64,000 bases of DNA from Mycolicibacterium hodleri (GTDB lineage Bacteria; Actinomycetota; Actinomycetes; Mycobacteriales; Mycobacteriaceae), in assembly GCF_025822245.1 (NCBI RefSeq), contig NZ_JACKTL010000038.1, positions 62,001 to 126,000 of the forward strand, read 5' to 3'. A program made the position numbers and the translations under genes. A model generated the notes under the pieces. It saw only the letters and a program-made list of their open reading frames with translations, ran no database searches and was not told the origin of the DNA. Positions 20,038-31,011 of the stretch are shown in pieces; position 1 is the stretch's first letter; each line of letters starts with the position of its first letter.

Positions 20038-21036
20038 GTGGGGATCTCCAAAGTCGAGCGCTTGATGAACCTCGTCATCGCGTTGCTGTCGACCCGTTCG
20101 TTCATCACGGCCGAGCGCATCCGGGAGACCGTGTCCGGCTATGCGGACAGCCCCAGCGACGAGGCCTTCTCGCGAATGTTCGAGCGGGACAAGAACGAAT
20201 TGCGTGACCTCGGAATCCCCCTGGAGACGGGGCGGGTGTCGTCGATGGACCCGACGGAGGGCTACCGAATCAACCGCGAGGCCTACGCGCTGGCCCCCGT
20301 CGAGTTGACCGCGGACGAGGCCGCCGCCGTCGCCATGGCGACTCAGCTGTGGGAGTCGCCGGAGTTGGTCACGGCTACCCAGGGCGCGTTGCTGAAGTTG
20401 CGTGCGGCCGGGGTGGACGTCGACGCGCCGGAGTCGGCGGTCGCGATCACCACCACCGCCGCGCTGCCCGGGCTGCGGGGGTCGGAGGACGTGCTGGGAA
20501 TCCTGTTGGCGGCGATCGACTCCGGGCAGGCGGTTCAGTTCAAGCATCGGGCGTCGCGCGGCGAGCCGTACACCGAACGCACCGTCGAACCGTGGGGTGT
20601 CGTCACCTTCCGTGGCCGCTGGTACCTGGTGGGCCACGACCGGACCCGCGACGCCACCCGAACCTTCCGCCTCTCGCGCATCGACGCCGACGTGACGCCG
20701 ATCGGCCCCCGGGACGCGGTGCGCCGGCCGGACGGCGTCGACCTGCGGCACATCGTGCATCTCGCGGTCGCCGACGCGCCGCCGAGCGCACAGGCCCGGG
20801 TCTGGGTGGCTGAGGGCCGCGGCACGGCGCTGCGGCGCCAGGCGGTCACCACCACGCCGCACGCGTTGGCGGGGCGTGCCGGTGACGAGATCGCGCTCGA
20901 CGTCGGCCGAGAGGACCAGCTGGCGCGTGACGTCGCCAGCTGCGGTGCGGACGCCGTCGTCCTGGACCCGGCGTCGCTGCGCCAGAACGTCGTCGAGCGC
21001 CTCCGCGCCCACGCCGGGGTGGGGGATCGCTCGTGA
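20038..21036 (+). CDS. pafB: WYL-domain transcriptional regulator PafB
   Basis: 332 residues. An N-terminal winged helix-turn-helix (residues ~1-70, VERLMNLVIALLSTRSFIT) is followed by a WYL domain (~150-215, with PWGVVTFRGRWYLVGHD) and a WCX C-terminal extension. In mycobacteria PafB and PafC form a heterodimer that activates the LexA-independent DNA-damage response; they were named for their position next to pafA but are not needed for pupylation. GTG 20038 is the start; pafC begins inside its stop (GTGA). Confidence 0.94.
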   Translation: MGISKVERLMNLVIALLSTRSFITAERIRETVSGYADSPSDEAFSRMFERDKNELRDLGIPLETGRVSSMDPTEGYRINREAYALAPVELTADEAAAVAMATQLWESPELVTATQGALLKLRAAGVDVDAPESAVAITTTAALPGLRGSEDVLGILLAAIDSGQAVQFKHRASRGEPYTERTVEPWGVVTFRGRWYLVGHDRTRDATRTFRLSRIDADVTPIGPRDAVRRPDGVDLRHIVHLAVADAPPSAQARVWVAEGRGTALRRQAVTTTPHALAGRAGDEIALDVGREDQLARDVASCGADAVVLDPASLRQNVVERLRAHAGVGDRS

Positions 21037-22016
21037 GCAGCGTCTCGACGCGGCTGGTACGGCTGCTGAACATGGTTCCGTACTTCCAGGCCAACCCGAG
21101 GATCACCCGGGCCGAGGCCGCCGCCGAACTGGGGGTGACCGAATCGCAGCTCACCCAGGACCTCGACCAGTTGTGGATGTGCGGCCTGCCCGGCTACGGC
21201 CCCGGCGATCTCATCGACTTCGAATTCTCCGGCGACACCATCGACGTCACCTTCTCGGCGGGCATGGATCACCCGCTGCGCCTGACCTCTCCGGAGGCGA
21301 CCGGCATCCTGGTGGCGCTGCGGGCGCTGCTCGAGGTGCCCGGCATCGTCGACCCCGAGGCCGCCCGCAGTGCGATCGCCAAGATCGAGTCCGCCGCCGG
21401 GACCGCCACCGGGGCCCGCGAGGGTGCCGACGCCGCGATCGAGGAACCCGCTCCCATCGAGAGCGGGATCGCCGCCGCGGTGCGTGGGGCGGTGCGCGAC
21501 GGCCGCGCCCTGGCCATCGACTACTACTCGGCCAGCCACGACGCGCTGTCGAGCCGTGTCGTCGACCCGATCCGCGTCGTCCTTGTCGCCGATCACGCCT
21601 ACCTCGAGGCGTGGTGCCGCACCGCCGAGGGCGTCCGGCTCTTCCGATTCGACCGCATCGTCGACGCGCGGGTGCTCGACGAGCGGTCCGCCCCGCCCGA
21701 ACCCGCCGTGGCCGCCCGCCCGGACACCTCGCTGTTCGACGCCGACCCGTCACTGCCCGCGGCGACCCTGCTGATCGACCGGTCCGCGGCCTGGATGTTC
21801 GACTACTACCCGCTGCGGGTGGTGCGGGAGCACCCGGACGGTGCCTTCGAGGCGGCGATGACGTACGCCTCGGAGGGATGGATGGTGCGCTTCGTCCTTG
21901 GCTTCGGCTCCGCGGTGCGCATACTGGAACCACAGGCGTTGGCCGACCGGGTCCGAGAATCCGCCGCGGCGGCGCTCGAGGCGTACGAAGCCATCGTCGT
22001 CAACGAGGACGGGTAG
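21033..22016 (+). CDS. pafC: WYL-domain transcriptional regulator PafC
   Basis: 327 residues with the same plan as PafB: a winged HTH (~1-60, TRAEAAAELGVTESQLTQDLDQLW), a WYL domain (~150-215, around VVDPIRVVLVADHAYLEAWC) and a WCX tail. The W-Y-L triplet is degenerate here (HAYLEAWC), as expected for PafC. It should pair with PafB; together they bind single-stranded DNA signals and upregulate repair genes. The 4-nt overlap with pafB ensures near-equal synthesis. tatA follows after 30 bp. Confidence 0.94.
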   Translation: MSSVSTRLVRLLNMVPYFQANPRITRAEAAAELGVTESQLTQDLDQLWMCGLPGYGPGDLIDFEFSGDTIDVTFSAGMDHPLRLTSPEATGILVALRALLEVPGIVDPEAARSAIAKIESAAGTATGAREGADAAIEEPAPIESGIAAAVRGAVRDGRALAIDYYSASHDALSSRVVDPIRVVLVADHAYLEAWCRTAEGVRLFRFDRIVDARVLDERSAPPEPAVAARPDTSLFDADPSLPAATLLIDRSAAWMFDYYPLRVVREHPDGAFEAAMTYASEGWMVRFVLGFGSAVRILEPQALADRVRESAAAALEAYEAIVVNEDG

Positions 22017-22046
22017 ACTCGTCCGCAACACTTGGAGGTGTCCAAA

Positions 22047-22295
22047 TTGGGTGGTCTACAGCCGTGGCACTGGTTGATCGTCATCGCGGTGTTCGTCTTG
22101 CTGTTCGGAGCGAAGAAGCTTCCGGACGCAGCGCGGTCACTGGGCAAGTCGATGCGAATCTTCAAGTCCGAGATCAAGGAAATGCAGTCCGACGGCAAGG
22201 ACGCCGAGACGCCGCCGGCGCCGGCGCCCATCACGTCGGAACGAGTTCAGCCGGAGGCCGCACCCGTGCAGTCTCCCGAGCAACGACCGGCCTGA
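22047..22295 (+). CDS. tatA: Twin-arginine translocase subunit TatA
   Basis: 82 residues. One N-terminal TM helix (~5-20, [16 protein letters not shown]), hinge FGAKKLPD, amphipathic helix ([18 protein letters not shown]) and an acidic, Pro-rich tail. It oligomerises to form the protein-conducting element of the Tat pathway. TTG 22047 is chosen because GGAGG at 22034-22038 lies 8 nt upstream and the product begins MGGLQPWHW like its orthologues. A TTG at 22032 is in frame but leaves that Shine-Dalgarno inside the gene. Followed by tatC. Confidence 0.93.
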   Translation: MGGLQPWHWLIVIAVFVLLFGAKKLPDAARSLGKSMRIFKSEIKEMQSDGKDAETPPAPAPITSERVQPEAAPVQSPEQRPA

Positions 22296-22354
22296 TCTCA
22301 CCCTTCCCACAGCGCACCGCGAGGCTGCGCGGCTGATTGGCGTCTAGACACCCC

Positions 22355-23305
22355 GTGCGCACCCCTGGAATCTTCAAGCGGCTCGATCCGCGTCGTCGGC
22401 GATCGCAAGCCAATCCCGACGGCACCATGTCGCTGGTCGACCACCTGCAGGAGCTGCGCAACCGGTTGCTGATTGCGGTGGGGGCAATCCTGCTGACGAC
22501 GATCTTCGGCTTCGTCTGGTACACCCACGGGTTCTTCGGCCTGCCCAGTCTCGGCGACTGGCTCCGGGCGCCCTATTGCTCACTGCCCGCGTCGTCGCGC
22601 GCCGACATTGCCCCCGACGGCCAGTGCCGTCTGCTCGCCACGGCCCCGTTCGACCAGTTCATGCTGCGGTTCAAGGTCGCGTTGACCGCCGGCGTCGTCT
22701 TGGCCTGTCCGATATGGCTGCAGCAACTGTGGGCCTTCATCACCCCTGGGCTCTACCAAAAGGAGCGCCGGTTCGCGTCGGTGTTCGTCGCCTTCGGGGC
22801 GGCGCTGTTCGTCAGCGGCGCCGTGCTGGCCTACGTCGTGCTGTCCCAGGCGCTGGCCTTCCTGCTCACCGTGGGCAGCGACGTGCAGATCACCGCGCTT
22901 AACGGTGACCAGTACTTCGGCTTCCTGATCAACCTGCTGCTGGTGTTCGGCATCAGCTTCGAGTTCCCGCTGCTGATCGTCATGTTGAACCTGGTCGGCA
23001 TGCTGCCGTACGAGAAGTTGAAGTCGTGGCGGCGTGGACTGATCTTCGGCTTGTTCGTCTTCGCCGCATTCGCGACGCCCGGCTCGGATCCGTTCTCGAT
23101 GCTCGCGTTGGCCCTCGCCCTGTCGCTGCTCCTCGAGTTCTCCATCCAGATCGCCCGGTTCAACGACAAGCGCAAGGCCCGCCGGGCGGCGCTCGAGGAC
23201 GTCCCCGACGATCAGGCGGCCCCCATCGGCAGCGTCGAGCCCGTCGAGGTCCCCAGCGCCGTGCCTGCCCCGTCCCGCCTGGGCATCGATGACCAAGCCA
23301 CCTGA
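22355..23305 (+). CDS. tatC: Twin-arginine translocase subunit TatC
   Basis: 316 residues, six TM helices. The cytoplasmic N-terminal segment [14 protein letters not shown] carries the conserved signal-peptide-binding motif (HLxELRxR), and the [12 protein letters not shown] and SFEFPLLIV segments are typical. TatC recognises the twin-arginine signal and recruits TatA. GTG 22355 ([13 protein letters not shown]) matches orthologues; a TTG at 22337 would add six residues. The tail is polar and overlaps helY by 17 nt. tatB is not in the cluster, as usual in actinobacteria. Confidence 0.95.
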   Translation: MRTPGIFKRLDPRRRRSQANPDGTMSLVDHLQELRNRLLIAVGAILLTTIFGFVWYTHGFFGLPSLGDWLRAPYCSLPASSRADIAPDGQCRLLATAPFDQFMLRFKVALTAGVVLACPIWLQQLWAFITPGLYQKERRFASVFVAFGAALFVSGAVLAYVVLSQALAFLLTVGSDVQITALNGDQYFGFLINLLLVFGISFEFPLLIVMLNLVGMLPYEKLKSWRRGLIFGLFVFAAFATPGSDPFSMLALALALSLLLEFSIQIARFNDKRKARRAALEDVPDDQAAPIGSVEPVEVPSAVPAPSRLGIDDQAT

Positions 23306-26063
23306 CCCATCGCCCGGCGCGACGCGACTCGACGACTTCACCGCGCAACTGCCGTTCTCCCTCGACCCCTTCCAGATCCGCGCCTGCAAGGCCCTCGAGA
23401 ACGGCCACGGCGTCCTGGTGTGCGCACCCACCGGCGCCGGCAAGACCGTCGTGGGGGAGTTCGCGGTGCACCTTGCGCTCGCCGCGGGCCGAAAGTGCTT
23501 CTACACCACGCCAATCAAGGCGCTGAGCAATCAGAAGCACAACGACCTGGTGCAGCGTTACGGCGCCGAACGCATCGGGCTCCTGACCGGTGACCAGAAC
23601 GTCAACGGCGACGCCCCGATCGTCGTGATGACCACCGAAGTGCTCCGCAACATGCTCTACGCCAACTCCGATGCGCTGCACGGCCTTTCCCATGTCGTCA
23701 TGGACGAGGTGCACTTCCTGGCCGACCGGATGCGCGGCGCGGTCTGGGAGGAGGTCATCCTGCACCTCTCCGAGGACGTGCGGCTGGTCAGCCTGTCGGC
23801 GACGGTGAGCAACGCCGAGGAGTTCGGTGGCTGGATCCAGACGGTCCGCGGTGACACCACCGTCGTCGTCGACGAGCACCGACCCGTTCCGCTGTGGCAG
23901 CACATGATGGTCGGCAAGCGCGTGTTCGACCTGTTCGAGGGCTCGGAGGCCACCGGCGACCGCAGCCTGGTCGATCCCGAGTTGATCCGCCACATCTCCC
24001 ATCGACGCGAGGCCGACCGGTTGTCGGACTGGCAGCCCCGCGGCCGCGGTCGACCGGGCAACCGGGGCGGCGGCCGACCCACCATCTACCGTCCGCCGTC
24101 GCGGCCCGACGTCATCGGCGTCCTCGACCACGAGGGCCTGCTGCCCGCCATCACGTTCGTGTTCTCCCGGGCCGGCTGCGACGCCGCGGTCAAGCAGTGC
24201 CTGCGTTCGTCGTTGCGACTCACCGACGAGAAGGAGCGGGCGCGCATCGCCGAGGTGATCGACCGGCGGTGCGCCGACCTCGACGACGCCGACCTGTCGG
24301 TGCTCGGCTACTACGAGTGGCGCGAAGGGCTGCTGCGCGGCATCGCCGCCCACCACGCCGGCCTGCTGCCGGTCTTCCGGCACACGGTCGAGGAGCTGTT
24401 CACCGCCGGGCTGGTCAAGGCCGTGTTCGCCACGGAGACACTCGCCTTGGGCATCAACATGCCAGCGCGGACCGTCGTGCTTGAGCGGCTGGTCAAGTTC
24501 AACGGCGAACAGCACGCCCCGCTGACACCGGGGGAGTACACCCAACTGACGGGCCGCGCCGGGCGCCGCGGCATCGACGTCGAGGGGCACGCCGTCGTGC
24601 TGTGGCACCCCGACGTCGAACCCGCCGACGTGGCGGGTCTCGCGTCGACCCGCACGTTCCCCCTACGCAGTTCGTTCGCCCCGTCGTACAACATGACGAT
24701 CAACCTGACCAACCACATGGGGCCCGAGCAGGCGCACCAACTGTTGGAGCGATCGTTCGCCCAGTTCCAGGCCGACCGCTCCGTCGTCGGCCTGGTCCGC
24801 GGCGTGTCCCGCGGCGAGAAGATGATGGACGAGATCGCCGCGGAGTTCGGTGGTCGGGACGCGCCCATCCTCGCCTACGCCCGGTTGCGCGCGACGATCG
24901 CCGACCGCGAACGCGCGCAATCCCGGGCGTCGCGGGTGCAGCGCCGGCAGGCGGCCAACGACGCGCTGTCGGCGCTGCGCCGCGGTGACATCATCACCAT
25001 CGGGCAGGGGCGCCGCGGAGGGCTTGCGGTGGTCCTCGAGCCGGCCGGCGATCGGGACGACCCCAGGCCGCTGGTGCTCACCGAAGACCGTTGGGCAGGC
25101 CGCATTTCGTCGACCGACTTCTCGGGGTCGTCGCTGAGGGTGGGGTCGATGACGCTGCCCAAGCGCGTCGAACACCGCCAACCTCGGGTCCGCCGGGACG
25201 TCGCATCGGCGTTGCGGTCGGCCGCGGCCGGACTGCCCGTGCCCACCGAACGGCCCAAACGTGGTCAGCCGGGCCAAGATCGGGAACACGACGTCGATCC
25301 CGAACTCGCCGGCCTACGCGAGAAGTTGAAGGCCCATCCGGCGCACCACCTCGCCGACCGTGACGAACGAGTCAGGCAGGCCGAGCGCTTCCTGCGCATC
25401 GAGCGGGACAACGCCGACATCCAAAAGAAGGTCAACGCCGCGACCAATTCGCTGGCCCGCACCTTCGACCGAATCGTGCTGCTGCTCACCGGCCGTGGGT
25501 TCATCGAGAAGACGGCAGACGGCGATCTGGTGGTCACCGACGACGGACGCCTGCTCTCGCGCATCTACAGCGAGAGCGATCTGCTGGTCGCCGAATGTCT
25601 GCGCAGCGGCACCTGGAACGGCCTCGACGCCGCCGAGTTGGCGGCGGTGGTGTCCGCGGTGCTGTTCGAGTCGCGGGGCGACACGCCGGGCGGGTCAGCG
25701 GTCGTCGACGGCGCGACGCCCGGCATGCGGCGGGCGCTGTCGCAGACGCGCCGGTCGTGGGCGGAGATTCGCGCCGAGGAGCAGCAGCACCGGCTCCCGG
25801 CGAGTCGCGAGCCGGACGTCGGTTTCGTGGCCGCGATGCACCGCTGGGCGACCACGGGCGACCTGTCGGCGTCGTTGGCGGCATCCGACGCCTCGGGCGG
25901 CGGATCTCCGTTGTCGGCAGGCGATTTCGTGCGGTGGTGTCGCCAGGTCCTCGATCTGCTCGACCAGGTGCGAAATGCCGCCCCGACACCCGCGTTGCGG
26001 GCGTCGGCGAAACGCGCGATCGGCGCGATTCGGCGCGGCGTCGTGGCTGTTGACGCGGGGTAG
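23289..26063 (+). CDS. helY: Ski2-like ATP-dependent helicase HelY
   Basis: 924 residues. RecA-like domain 1 has Walker [12 protein letters not shown], motif Ia [15 protein letters not shown] box ([13 protein letters not shown]) and SATVSN. Domain 2 has [26 protein letters not shown] and [13 protein letters not shown] long C-terminal winged-helix/helical part follows, as in Ski2/Mtr4 RNA helicases. In actinobacteria it is inferred to act on RNA; the mycobacterial role is not well defined. ATG 23289 lies inside tatC, and the conserved tatA-tatC-helY order suggests a single transcript. Confidence 0.93.
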   Translation: MTKPPDPSPGATRLDDFTAQLPFSLDPFQIRACKALENGHGVLVCAPTGAGKTVVGEFAVHLALAAGRKCFYTTPIKALSNQKHNDLVQRYGAERIGLLTGDQNVNGDAPIVVMTTEVLRNMLYANSDALHGLSHVVMDEVHFLADRMRGAVWEEVILHLSEDVRLVSLSATVSNAEEFGGWIQTVRGDTTVVVDEHRPVPLWQHMMVGKRVFDLFEGSEATGDRSLVDPELIRHISHRREADRLSDWQPRGRGRPGNRGGGRPTIYRPPSRPDVIGVLDHEGLLPAITFVFSRAGCDAAVKQCLRSSLRLTDEKERARIAEVIDRRCADLDDADLSVLGYYEWREGLLRGIAAHHAGLLPVFRHTVEELFTAGLVKAVFATETLALGINMPARTVVLERLVKFNGEQHAPLTPGEYTQLTGRAGRRGIDVEGHAVVLWHPDVEPADVAGLASTRTFPLRSSFAPSYNMTINLTNHMGPEQAHQLLERSFAQFQADRSVVGLVRGVSRGEKMMDEIAAEFGGRDAPILAYARLRATIADRERAQSRASRVQRRQAANDALSALRRGDIITIGQGRRGGLAVVLEPAGDRDDPRPLVLTEDRWAGRISSTDFSGSSLRVGSMTLPKRVEHRQPRVRRDVASALRSAAAGLPVPTERPKRGQPGQDREHDVDPELAGLREKLKAHPAHHLADRDERVRQAERFLRIERDNADIQKKVNAATNSLARTFDRIVLLLTGRGFIEKTADGDLVVTDDGRLLSRIYSESDLLVAECLRSGTWNGLDAAELAAVVSAVLFESRGDTPGGSAVVDGATPGMRRALSQTRRSWAEIRAEEQQHRLPASREPDVGFVAAMHRWATTGDLSASLAASDASGGGSPLSAGDFVRWCRQVLDLLDQVRNAAPTPALRASAKRAIGAIRRGVVAVDAG

Positions 26064-26113
26064 GGTGTGGCCAACGTTTCGATTTTGACTGCAGATGGAA
26101 CCAAGGAGAGACG

Positions 26114-26842
26114 ATGAGCGGACCGCAGGGATCCGATCCCACCCAGCCGTGGGCGGGTCAGCAGCCGGCCGATCCCGCGTGGCAGCCTCAGGGCCCCGAA
26201 CAGCCGCAGCCGGAGCAGTCGCCCTGGGGTCAGCAGCCGCCCGCCTACGGCCAGCAGCCGCCGGCGTACGGCGGACAGCCGCAGTACCAGCAACCCACCT
26301 ACGGGCAACCGCAGTACCAGCAGCCGCCGACCGCGTACGGCCCGTCGTCGTATCCGCAGCAGCCCCAGTACGGTCAGCCGCCGCAGTATGGGCAACCACC
26401 GCAGTACGGGCAGTACGACCCGAACCAGCAGTACGGCCAGCCGCCGGGGCAGTACGACCCCAATCAGCAGTTCTCCCCGTACTCGTCGACCGATGCGGGG
26501 TCCAAGAAGTCGAAGGGTCTCGTCCTCGGCGTGATCGGCGCCCTGGTGGCGGTCGTCATCGTGGTCGTGGGCATCCTGGGCTTCTGGAAGCCGGGTTTCT
26601 TCATGACCACCAACCTCGACGTCAAGGCCGCCCAGTCGGGTGTGCAGCAGATCCTCAGTGACTCGACCAACGGCTACGGTGCCAAGAACGTCCAGGACGT
26701 CACCTGCAACAACGGGGCCAACCCGAAGGTGGTCAAGGGCGGGACCTTTGACTGCGAGGTCAGCATCGACGGCACCAAGCGCCAGGTGACGGTGACGTTC
26801 CAGGACGACAGTGGAACCTACGAGGTCGGCAGGCCCCGCTAG
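26114..26842 (+). CDS. Pro/Gln/Tyr-rich membrane protein with extracytoplasmic DUF4333 domain
   Basis: 242 residues. The first ~130 are a low-complexity Pro-Gln-Tyr-Gly stretch with imperfect [11 protein letters not shown] repeats. One TM helix follows a KKSK stop-transfer signal (~137-158), then an outward-facing DUF4333 domain (~165-242) with a cysteine pair (VTCNNG...TFDCEV) able to form a disulfide. M. tuberculosis Rv2091c is the likely counterpart. ATG 26114 has an AAGGAGAG ribosome-binding site. The stop overlaps the flap endonuclease stop on the other strand. Function unknown; the disordered cytoplasmic tail suggests protein-protein interaction. Confidence 0.82.
   Translation: MSGPQGSDPTQPWAGQQPADPAWQPQGPEQPQPEQSPWGQQPPAYGQQPPAYGGQPQYQQPTYGQPQYQQPPTAYGPSSYPQQPQYGQPPQYGQPPQYGQYDPNQQYGQPPGQYDPNQQFSPYSSTDAGSKKSKGLVLGVIGALVAVVIVVVGILGFWKPGFFMTTNLDVKAAQSGVQQILSDSTNGYGAKNVQDVTCNNGANPKVVKGGTFDCEVSIDGTKRQVTVTFQDDSGTYEVGRPR
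26240..26470 (+). repeat. Coding repeats giving a Gln-Pro-Tyr-Gly-rich tail
   Basis: In-frame imperfect repeats of units like CCGCAGTACGGGCAG encode tandem PQYGQ-type modules within the DUF4333 protein. Such repeats are prone to length variation between strains. Confidence 0.6.
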
Positions 26843-27798
26843 TCCGACGGCAGTCCGTCGAGCGCCTTCTGGAGACGTCCGACGGACGACGTGACGCCGT
26901 ACTCCCCGGCGAGTTCGGCGACCCGACGCGGATCGCGAGCCGTCAGGGGTAGCACGTCCGATTCGGTGGACGTGCTGACCTCGGCGTCGGTGGCCACTCT
27001 GACGACCTTCTCCGCCGCCGTCACGTAGTCGGTCGCCGCGGACAGCTTCTTGCGTTGCGCGGCAGGCATTTTCGACGACGGATCGTGGGCGGCCGCCATG
27101 ATCCGCTCCAGCGAGCCGTACTGGGCCAGCAGGGTGGATGCGGTCTTGTCGCCGATGCCCGCGACGCCGGGCAGGCCGTCGGACGGGTCACCGCGCAGCA
27201 GGGCAAGCTCCGCGTAGGCGGCGCCCGCGCGGTCGAGTGGCACCCCGTACTGCTCGGAGACCTCCCGCGGACCGAAGAGCGTCGCCTTGGCCAGGCCGCG
27301 ACCGATGTAGAGCACCCTGACCTGATTGGGGTCGTCGGCGACGAGCTGGAGCAGATCGCGGTCCCCGCTCACGACGACGACGGGATCGACGCGTTCGCGG
27401 GTCGCGAGCGTGCCGAGGACGTCGTCGGCCTCGAATCCGGGGGCGCCGGCGGTGGCGATGCCAAAGGCATCGAGCATCGCCATGATCATGTCGACCTGCG
27501 GCGTGAGGTCGTCGGGCACCTCCTCGACGTCGGGCTCACCGGCGGCGCGTTCCTCCTCCACCCGGTGCGCCTTGTACGACGGAATCAGGTCGACCCGCCA
27601 CTGTGGCCGCCAGTCGAGGTCCAGGCACACCACGAGCCGCGACGGACGGTGGTTGGTGACGAGGGTGGCGACGGCGTCGAGGAAGCCGCGCAGCGCGTTC
27701 ACCGGGCGGCCGTCGGGTGCGGTGATGGACGACGGGACCCCGAAGAACGAGCGGAACCACATGCTGGCGCCGTCGAGGAGCAGGACGGGTGCGGTCAT
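26839..27798 (-). CDS. Flap endonuclease / 5'-3' exonuclease (FenA-like)
   Basis: 319 residues, the nuclease domain of DNA polymerase I without polymerase. Metal-binding acidic residues occur in [28 protein letters not shown] and [10 protein letters not shown]; the H3TH DNA-binding motif is [15 protein letters not shown]. It removes 5' flaps and RNA primers. M. tuberculosis Rv2090 and the biochemically studied M. smegmatis FenA are the likely relatives. ATG 27798 has a leaderless-type -10 (TACTGT, minus strand). Convergent with the DUF4333 gene. Confidence 0.92.
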   Translation of the reverse strand: MTAPVLLLDGASMWFRSFFGVPSSITAPDGRPVNALRGFLDAVATLVTNHRPSRLVVCLDLDWRPQWRVDLIPSYKAHRVEEERAAGEPDVEEVPDDLTPQVDMIMAMLDAFGIATAGAPGFEADDVLGTLATRERVDPVVVVSGDRDLLQLVADDPNQVRVLYIGRGLAKATLFGPREVSEQYGVPLDRAGAAYAELALLRGDPSDGLPGVAGIGDKTASTLLAQYGSLERIMAAAHDPSSKMPAAQRKKLSAATDYVTAAEKVVRVATDAEVSTSTESDVLPLTARDPRRVAELAGEYGVTSSVGRLQKALDGLPSD

Positions 27799-27804
27799 CG
27801 ATTG

Positions 27805-27810
27805 ACAGTA
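27805..27810 (-). promoter_or_regulatory. -10 hexamer TACTGT (minus strand) for the flap endonuclease
   Basis: On the minus strand TACTGT is followed by 6 nt and the ATG at 27798. A mirror-image candidate for the plus strand (TATTGA, 27819-27824) lies 7 nt before the glyoxalase-fold gene start, so the two divergent leaderless promoters would be packed into 33 bp. Confidence 0.45.
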
Positions 27811-27831
27811 GCGTGCGGTATTGATGGAGCC

Positions 27832-28227
27832 ATGGGCTTGTCCGTGGACCGCATCGACCACGTCGTCGTCAACACGGTCGACGTCGACCGCACCGTCGAC
27901 TGGTACGTCCGGGTGCTCGGGATGACCCGCGAGGTCTTCGGCGACGGCCGGATCGCGCTGCGGTTCGGCGACCAGAAGCTCAACGTCCGACCCACCGGGG
28001 CACCGAACTGGGTGACCGCGGCCGTCGACGCTCCGGGCACCCTGGACCTGTGCTTCGTCGTCGACGCCGACGCGGATGCCGTCGGGGCGCATCTGCGGTC
28101 GTGTGGCGTGGAGATCACCGAGGGGCCGGTCGCCAAGACGGGGGCGCTCGGTCCGATGACGTCGCACTACTGCCGCGACCCGGACGGCAACCTGATCGAG
28201 GTCGCCACCTATCGGCGCGCCGATTAA
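27832..28227 (+). CDS. Glyoxalase/bleomycin-resistance fold (VOC) protein
   Basis: 131 residues with two beta-alpha-beta-beta-beta modules of the vicinal oxygen chelate superfamily. Possible metal ligands are His10 (IDHVVVNT), a central acidic position and the Glu in the [14 protein letters not shown] signature near the C-terminus. The family includes dioxygenases, glyoxalase I and fosfomycin-resistance proteins; the substrate cannot be read. ATG 27832 starts [10 protein letters not shown]. Its TAA stop is part of the pepE promoter hexamer. Confidence 0.82.
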   Translation: MGLSVDRIDHVVVNTVDVDRTVDWYVRVLGMTREVFGDGRIALRFGDQKLNVRPTGAPNWVTAAVDAPGTLDLCFVVDADADAVGAHLRSCGVEITEGPVAKTGALGPMTSHYCRDPDGNLIEVATYRRAD

Positions 28228-28230
28228 CCT
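28225..28230 (+). promoter_or_regulatory. -10 hexamer TAACCT for leaderless pepE mRNA
   Basis: TAACCT ends 7 nt before the pepE ATG at 28238. Its first three bases are also the stop codon of the upstream gene. Confidence 0.45.
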
Positions 28231-28237
28231 CGACGAC

Positions 28238-29362
28238 ATGGACATCGGGAGATTCGGCACGGACGTATACGCGGGACGCTTGCGGGCGGCGACGGCTGCG
28301 GCCGCCGATGCCGGCCTGGCGGGTCTGGTCATCACGCCCGGGTACGACCTGCGCTACCTCGTCGGGTCGCGCGCCCAGACCTTCGAGCGGCTGACCGCGT
28401 TGGTGCTGCCCGCGGCCGGTGAGCCCACCGTGGTGGTTCCCCGGATGGAGCTGGCGGCGCTCAAGGACTCCGCGGTGATGGAACTCGGCCTGCGCGTGCA
28501 CGATTGGGTCGACGGTGACGATCCCTACGCCCTGGTCGCCGACGTGTTCGGCGGTGGCTCGGTCGCCACCGCGGTCACCGACGCCATGCCGGCGCTGCAC
28601 CTGCTCCCGCTGGCGGAGGTGTTGGGCACCGTGCCGGTGCTGGCCACCAGCGTGCTGCGCCGGCTGCGGATGATCAAGGATGCCGCGGAGGTCGACGCGC
28701 TCCGCAAGGCGGGGGCCGCGATCGACCGAGTGCACGCGCGGGTTCCCGAGTTCCTGGTGCCGGGGCGCACCGAAGCCGACGTGGCCGCCGACATCGCCGA
28801 AGCGATTGTCGCCGAGGGACATTCGGAAGTGGCGTTCATCATCGTCGGGTCGGGTCCCAATGGTGCCGACCCGCACCACGAATGCTCCGATCGCGTGCTG
28901 CAGGCGGGCGACGTGGTGGTCGTCGACGTCGGCGGCCCGTACGAGCCCGGATACAACTCGGATTCCACGCGGACCTACAGCATCGGCCAGCCGGACGACG
29001 ACGTGGCGGGGCGTTACGCGGTCCTGCAGCGGGCGCAGCAGGCAGCGGTGGCGGCGGTCCGGCCCGGTGTGACTGCCGAGCAGATCGACGCCGCCGCGCG
29101 CGACGTGCTCGCCGCGGAGGGGCTGGCGGAGGCCTTCGTGCACCGCACCGGTCACGGCATCGGCCTCTCCGTGCACGAGGAGCCCTACATCGTCGCCGGC
29201 AACGATCTGCCGCTCGAGGAGGGCATGGCGTTCAGCATCGAGCCGGGCATCTACTTCCCCGGCTCGTGGGGCGCCCGTATCGAGGACATCGTGATCGTCA
29301 CCAGTGACGGGGCCCAGTCGGTCAACGACCAGCCCCGCGATCTCGTGGTGGTTCCGGTCTAA
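28238..29362 (+). CDS. pepE: M24-family Xaa-Pro dipeptidase PepE
   Basis: 374 residues with the creatinase/prolidase layout: an N-terminal domain (~1-130) and a C-terminal pita-bread peptidase. The five metal ligands are in place: Asp in VVVDVGG, Asp in YNSDSTRTY, His in HRTGHGIGL, Glu in FSIEPGIYF and Glu in [10 protein letters not shown] further His (SVHEEP) completes the active site. It removes amino acids ahead of proline from short peptides in the cytoplasm. Matches Rv2089c. Its stop overlaps the 13E12 gene stop by 4 nt. Confidence 0.92.
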   Translation: MDIGRFGTDVYAGRLRAATAAAADAGLAGLVITPGYDLRYLVGSRAQTFERLTALVLPAAGEPTVVVPRMELAALKDSAVMELGLRVHDWVDGDDPYALVADVFGGGSVATAVTDAMPALHLLPLAEVLGTVPVLATSVLRRLRMIKDAAEVDALRKAGAAIDRVHARVPEFLVPGRTEADVAADIAEAIVAEGHSEVAFIIVGSGPNGADPHHECSDRVLQAGDVVVVDVGGPYEPGYNSDSTRTYSIGQPDDDVAGRYAVLQRAQQAAVAAVRPGVTAEQIDAAARDVLAAEGLAEAFVHRTGHGIGLSVHEEPYIVAGNDLPLEEGMAFSIEPGIYFPGSWGARIEDIVIVTSDGAQSVNDQPRDLVVVPV

Positions 29363-31011
29363 CCAGGCGGCGCGCCAGCGAGTTCGCCGCGTTCGCGTTG
29401 GATGCGTCTGGCGCGGTCTTGGGCGCGGGTGGTCGTGCGCCGCGGCATGGTCAGGCCCGACGCGTGGCCTCTTGGAACGCCGCTCGCCTCAACGGTTCTG
29501 GTGGGCTGGGATAGTTCGGGGAACAGTAGTCGGCTGCCCGGTGTGGTGACGTGGGTGCGCCCGTCGGGTGCGGTCCACACAATCGTGCCGTCATCGAGTT
29601 GTTGATCCCGCCAACCACTCTCACCACCCCAGAACGTTTTTAAGAGATGATGTCGGCGGCAGAGGCATTTCAGGTTGGACGCCGCCGTCGGGCCGCATGG
29701 CCACGGAATCGTATGGTCGACGTCACAATTCGTCGCCGGGGCACGGCAGCCCGGGAAGCGGCACGTCATGTCGCGGCAGCGGACGAAGTCGGCCAGCTTC
29801 TTCGAGGGTCGGTACCGGGGTTCCGGTGGGGCTTGGCCGGGGTGCACGATCGGGGTGATCGTGGCCCCGACGGTGGCGCGGCAGGCGATCGCCCCGGGCA
29901 GGAACTGGCCACCCATCATCGCCGCGGGCCGAATGGTGGCCAGCCGGCCGGGGGTGGGGGTGAGGGCTTCGGTGAGGGTCAGCTCACGCAGCGGCTTGGC
30001 GAACATGGCCGGGGGTTCGCCGTCGAGGGCGGTGCGCTCGGCGGCGGGGGCGGGACTGGCCGGGGTGTCGGCCGACTCCTGTTCCGCGACAGCCTCGTCG
30101 GCGATCGCGGCTTCATCGGCGACGGTGTGGTCCGGCGCTGAAACATCGGGCGCAGACGGCGGCAGTGGTGGTGCCGGTGGCGCTGGCGCCGGCCGCTCGT
30201 CGAGGGTGAGCGTGTCTTGGCTGGCGATGACGTAGACCACCACCCCCGTCGAGGGTGGATTCTCACCGGCGGGGCAGTCCTCGGACTCGCAGAGGCAGGC
30301 CAGGCGGTCCGCGCCGTGGGACAGTGCGCCCATCGCGTCGGAGCGGCGTTGATCCAGGGTGCGGGGATCAGCCGGGCAGACGGTGCGGGCCAGCGCGTCG
30401 ATCCGGGTGTCGAAGGCCTTGGCGTCGTGGGCGAACAACGTCGCGAAGACCGTCGCCATCCCGCTGCCGTCCTCGTCGCCGATCTCCACCGAGCGGCCCC
30501 GGGCCCTAGTCTCGGTGCGGATGACCGCCTGCGGGTCGACTTGGGCGACGAACCCGTCGATCGTCTTCTCCAGCGTTGCCACCGACATGGGTTCCCGGGT
30601 GCTCAGCGCCGCCGCCAGCATGGCGTCGAGAGCGTGGAGGGCGTCGGGGTCGACGACCAGGGCGCCGCGCTGCACCACCGTCCGCACCAGCTGATAGGTG
30701 ATGAGCCCGTCGGCGAACACCGCGGCCACCTGGGGGAACCGTTCGTGTAGCGCCACGGCGATCAACAGTTGGTTGGACGCGGCGCCGGTGGTGATCCGCA
30801 GGACCGCCCCGATGTGCGCGGCGACGGCATCGAAGTTGTCGACACACCACAGGTCCCGAGACGCCGACCCGGACGCGGCGTAGGCGGCCTCGAGCATCCC
30901 GGCCATCGCCGCGACTTTGCGAGCGCACGCGGCGGACTCCGCCTGAGACCACGCCGGCACTGCATCGGCACCCGACGTACCGGCCGCGGAAGCCACCAAC
31001 GAATCGAACAT
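29359..31011 (-). CDS. 13E12 repeat-family protein (DUF222 with C-terminal HNH nuclease)
   Basis: 550 residues. An N-terminal DUF222 helical region (~1-250) leads to a low-complexity Pro/Ala/Glu linker (~275-340) and a C-terminal HNH endonuclease motif with zinc cysteines: CRDMTCRFPGC, CDVDHTIPW, NLKCLCRRHHLLK. The family is multicopy in mycobacteria and associated with REP13E12 mobile elements; its function is not established. ATG 31011 is the first good start. The 138-bp upstream gap carries an inverted repeat (31035-31041 / 31059-31065). No transposase or integrase was found beside it. It sits at a junction where gene order departs from M. tuberculosis. Confidence 0.87.
   Translation of the reverse strand: MFDSLVASAAGTSGADAVPAWSQAESAACARKVAAMAGMLEAAYAASGSASRDLWCVDNFDAVAAHIGAVLRITTGAASNQLLIAVALHERFPQVAAVFADGLITYQLVRTVVQRGALVVDPDALHALDAMLAAALSTREPMSVATLEKTIDGFVAQVDPQAVIRTETRARGRSVEIGDEDGSGMATVFATLFAHDAKAFDTRIDALARTVCPADPRTLDQRRSDAMGALSHGADRLACLCESEDCPAGENPPSTGVVVYVIASQDTLTLDERPAPAPPAPPLPPSAPDVSAPDHTVADEAAIADEAVAEQESADTPASPAPAAERTALDGEPPAMFAKPLRELTLTEALTPTPGRLATIRPAAMMGGQFLPGAIACRATVGATITPIVHPGQAPPEPRYRPSKKLADFVRCRDMTCRFPGCRAPATNCDVDHTIPWPCGPTAASNLKCLCRRHHLLKTFWGGESGWRDQQLDDGTIVWTAPDGRTHVTTPGSRLLFPELSQPTRTVEASGVPRGHASGLTMPRRTTTRAQDRARRIQRERGELAGAPPG

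Noticed and set aside
26240..26470. CRISPR-like repeat array
   Set aside because: The repeats are in-frame codon repeats of a Gln-Pro-Tyr-Gly tail, with no uniform spacers.
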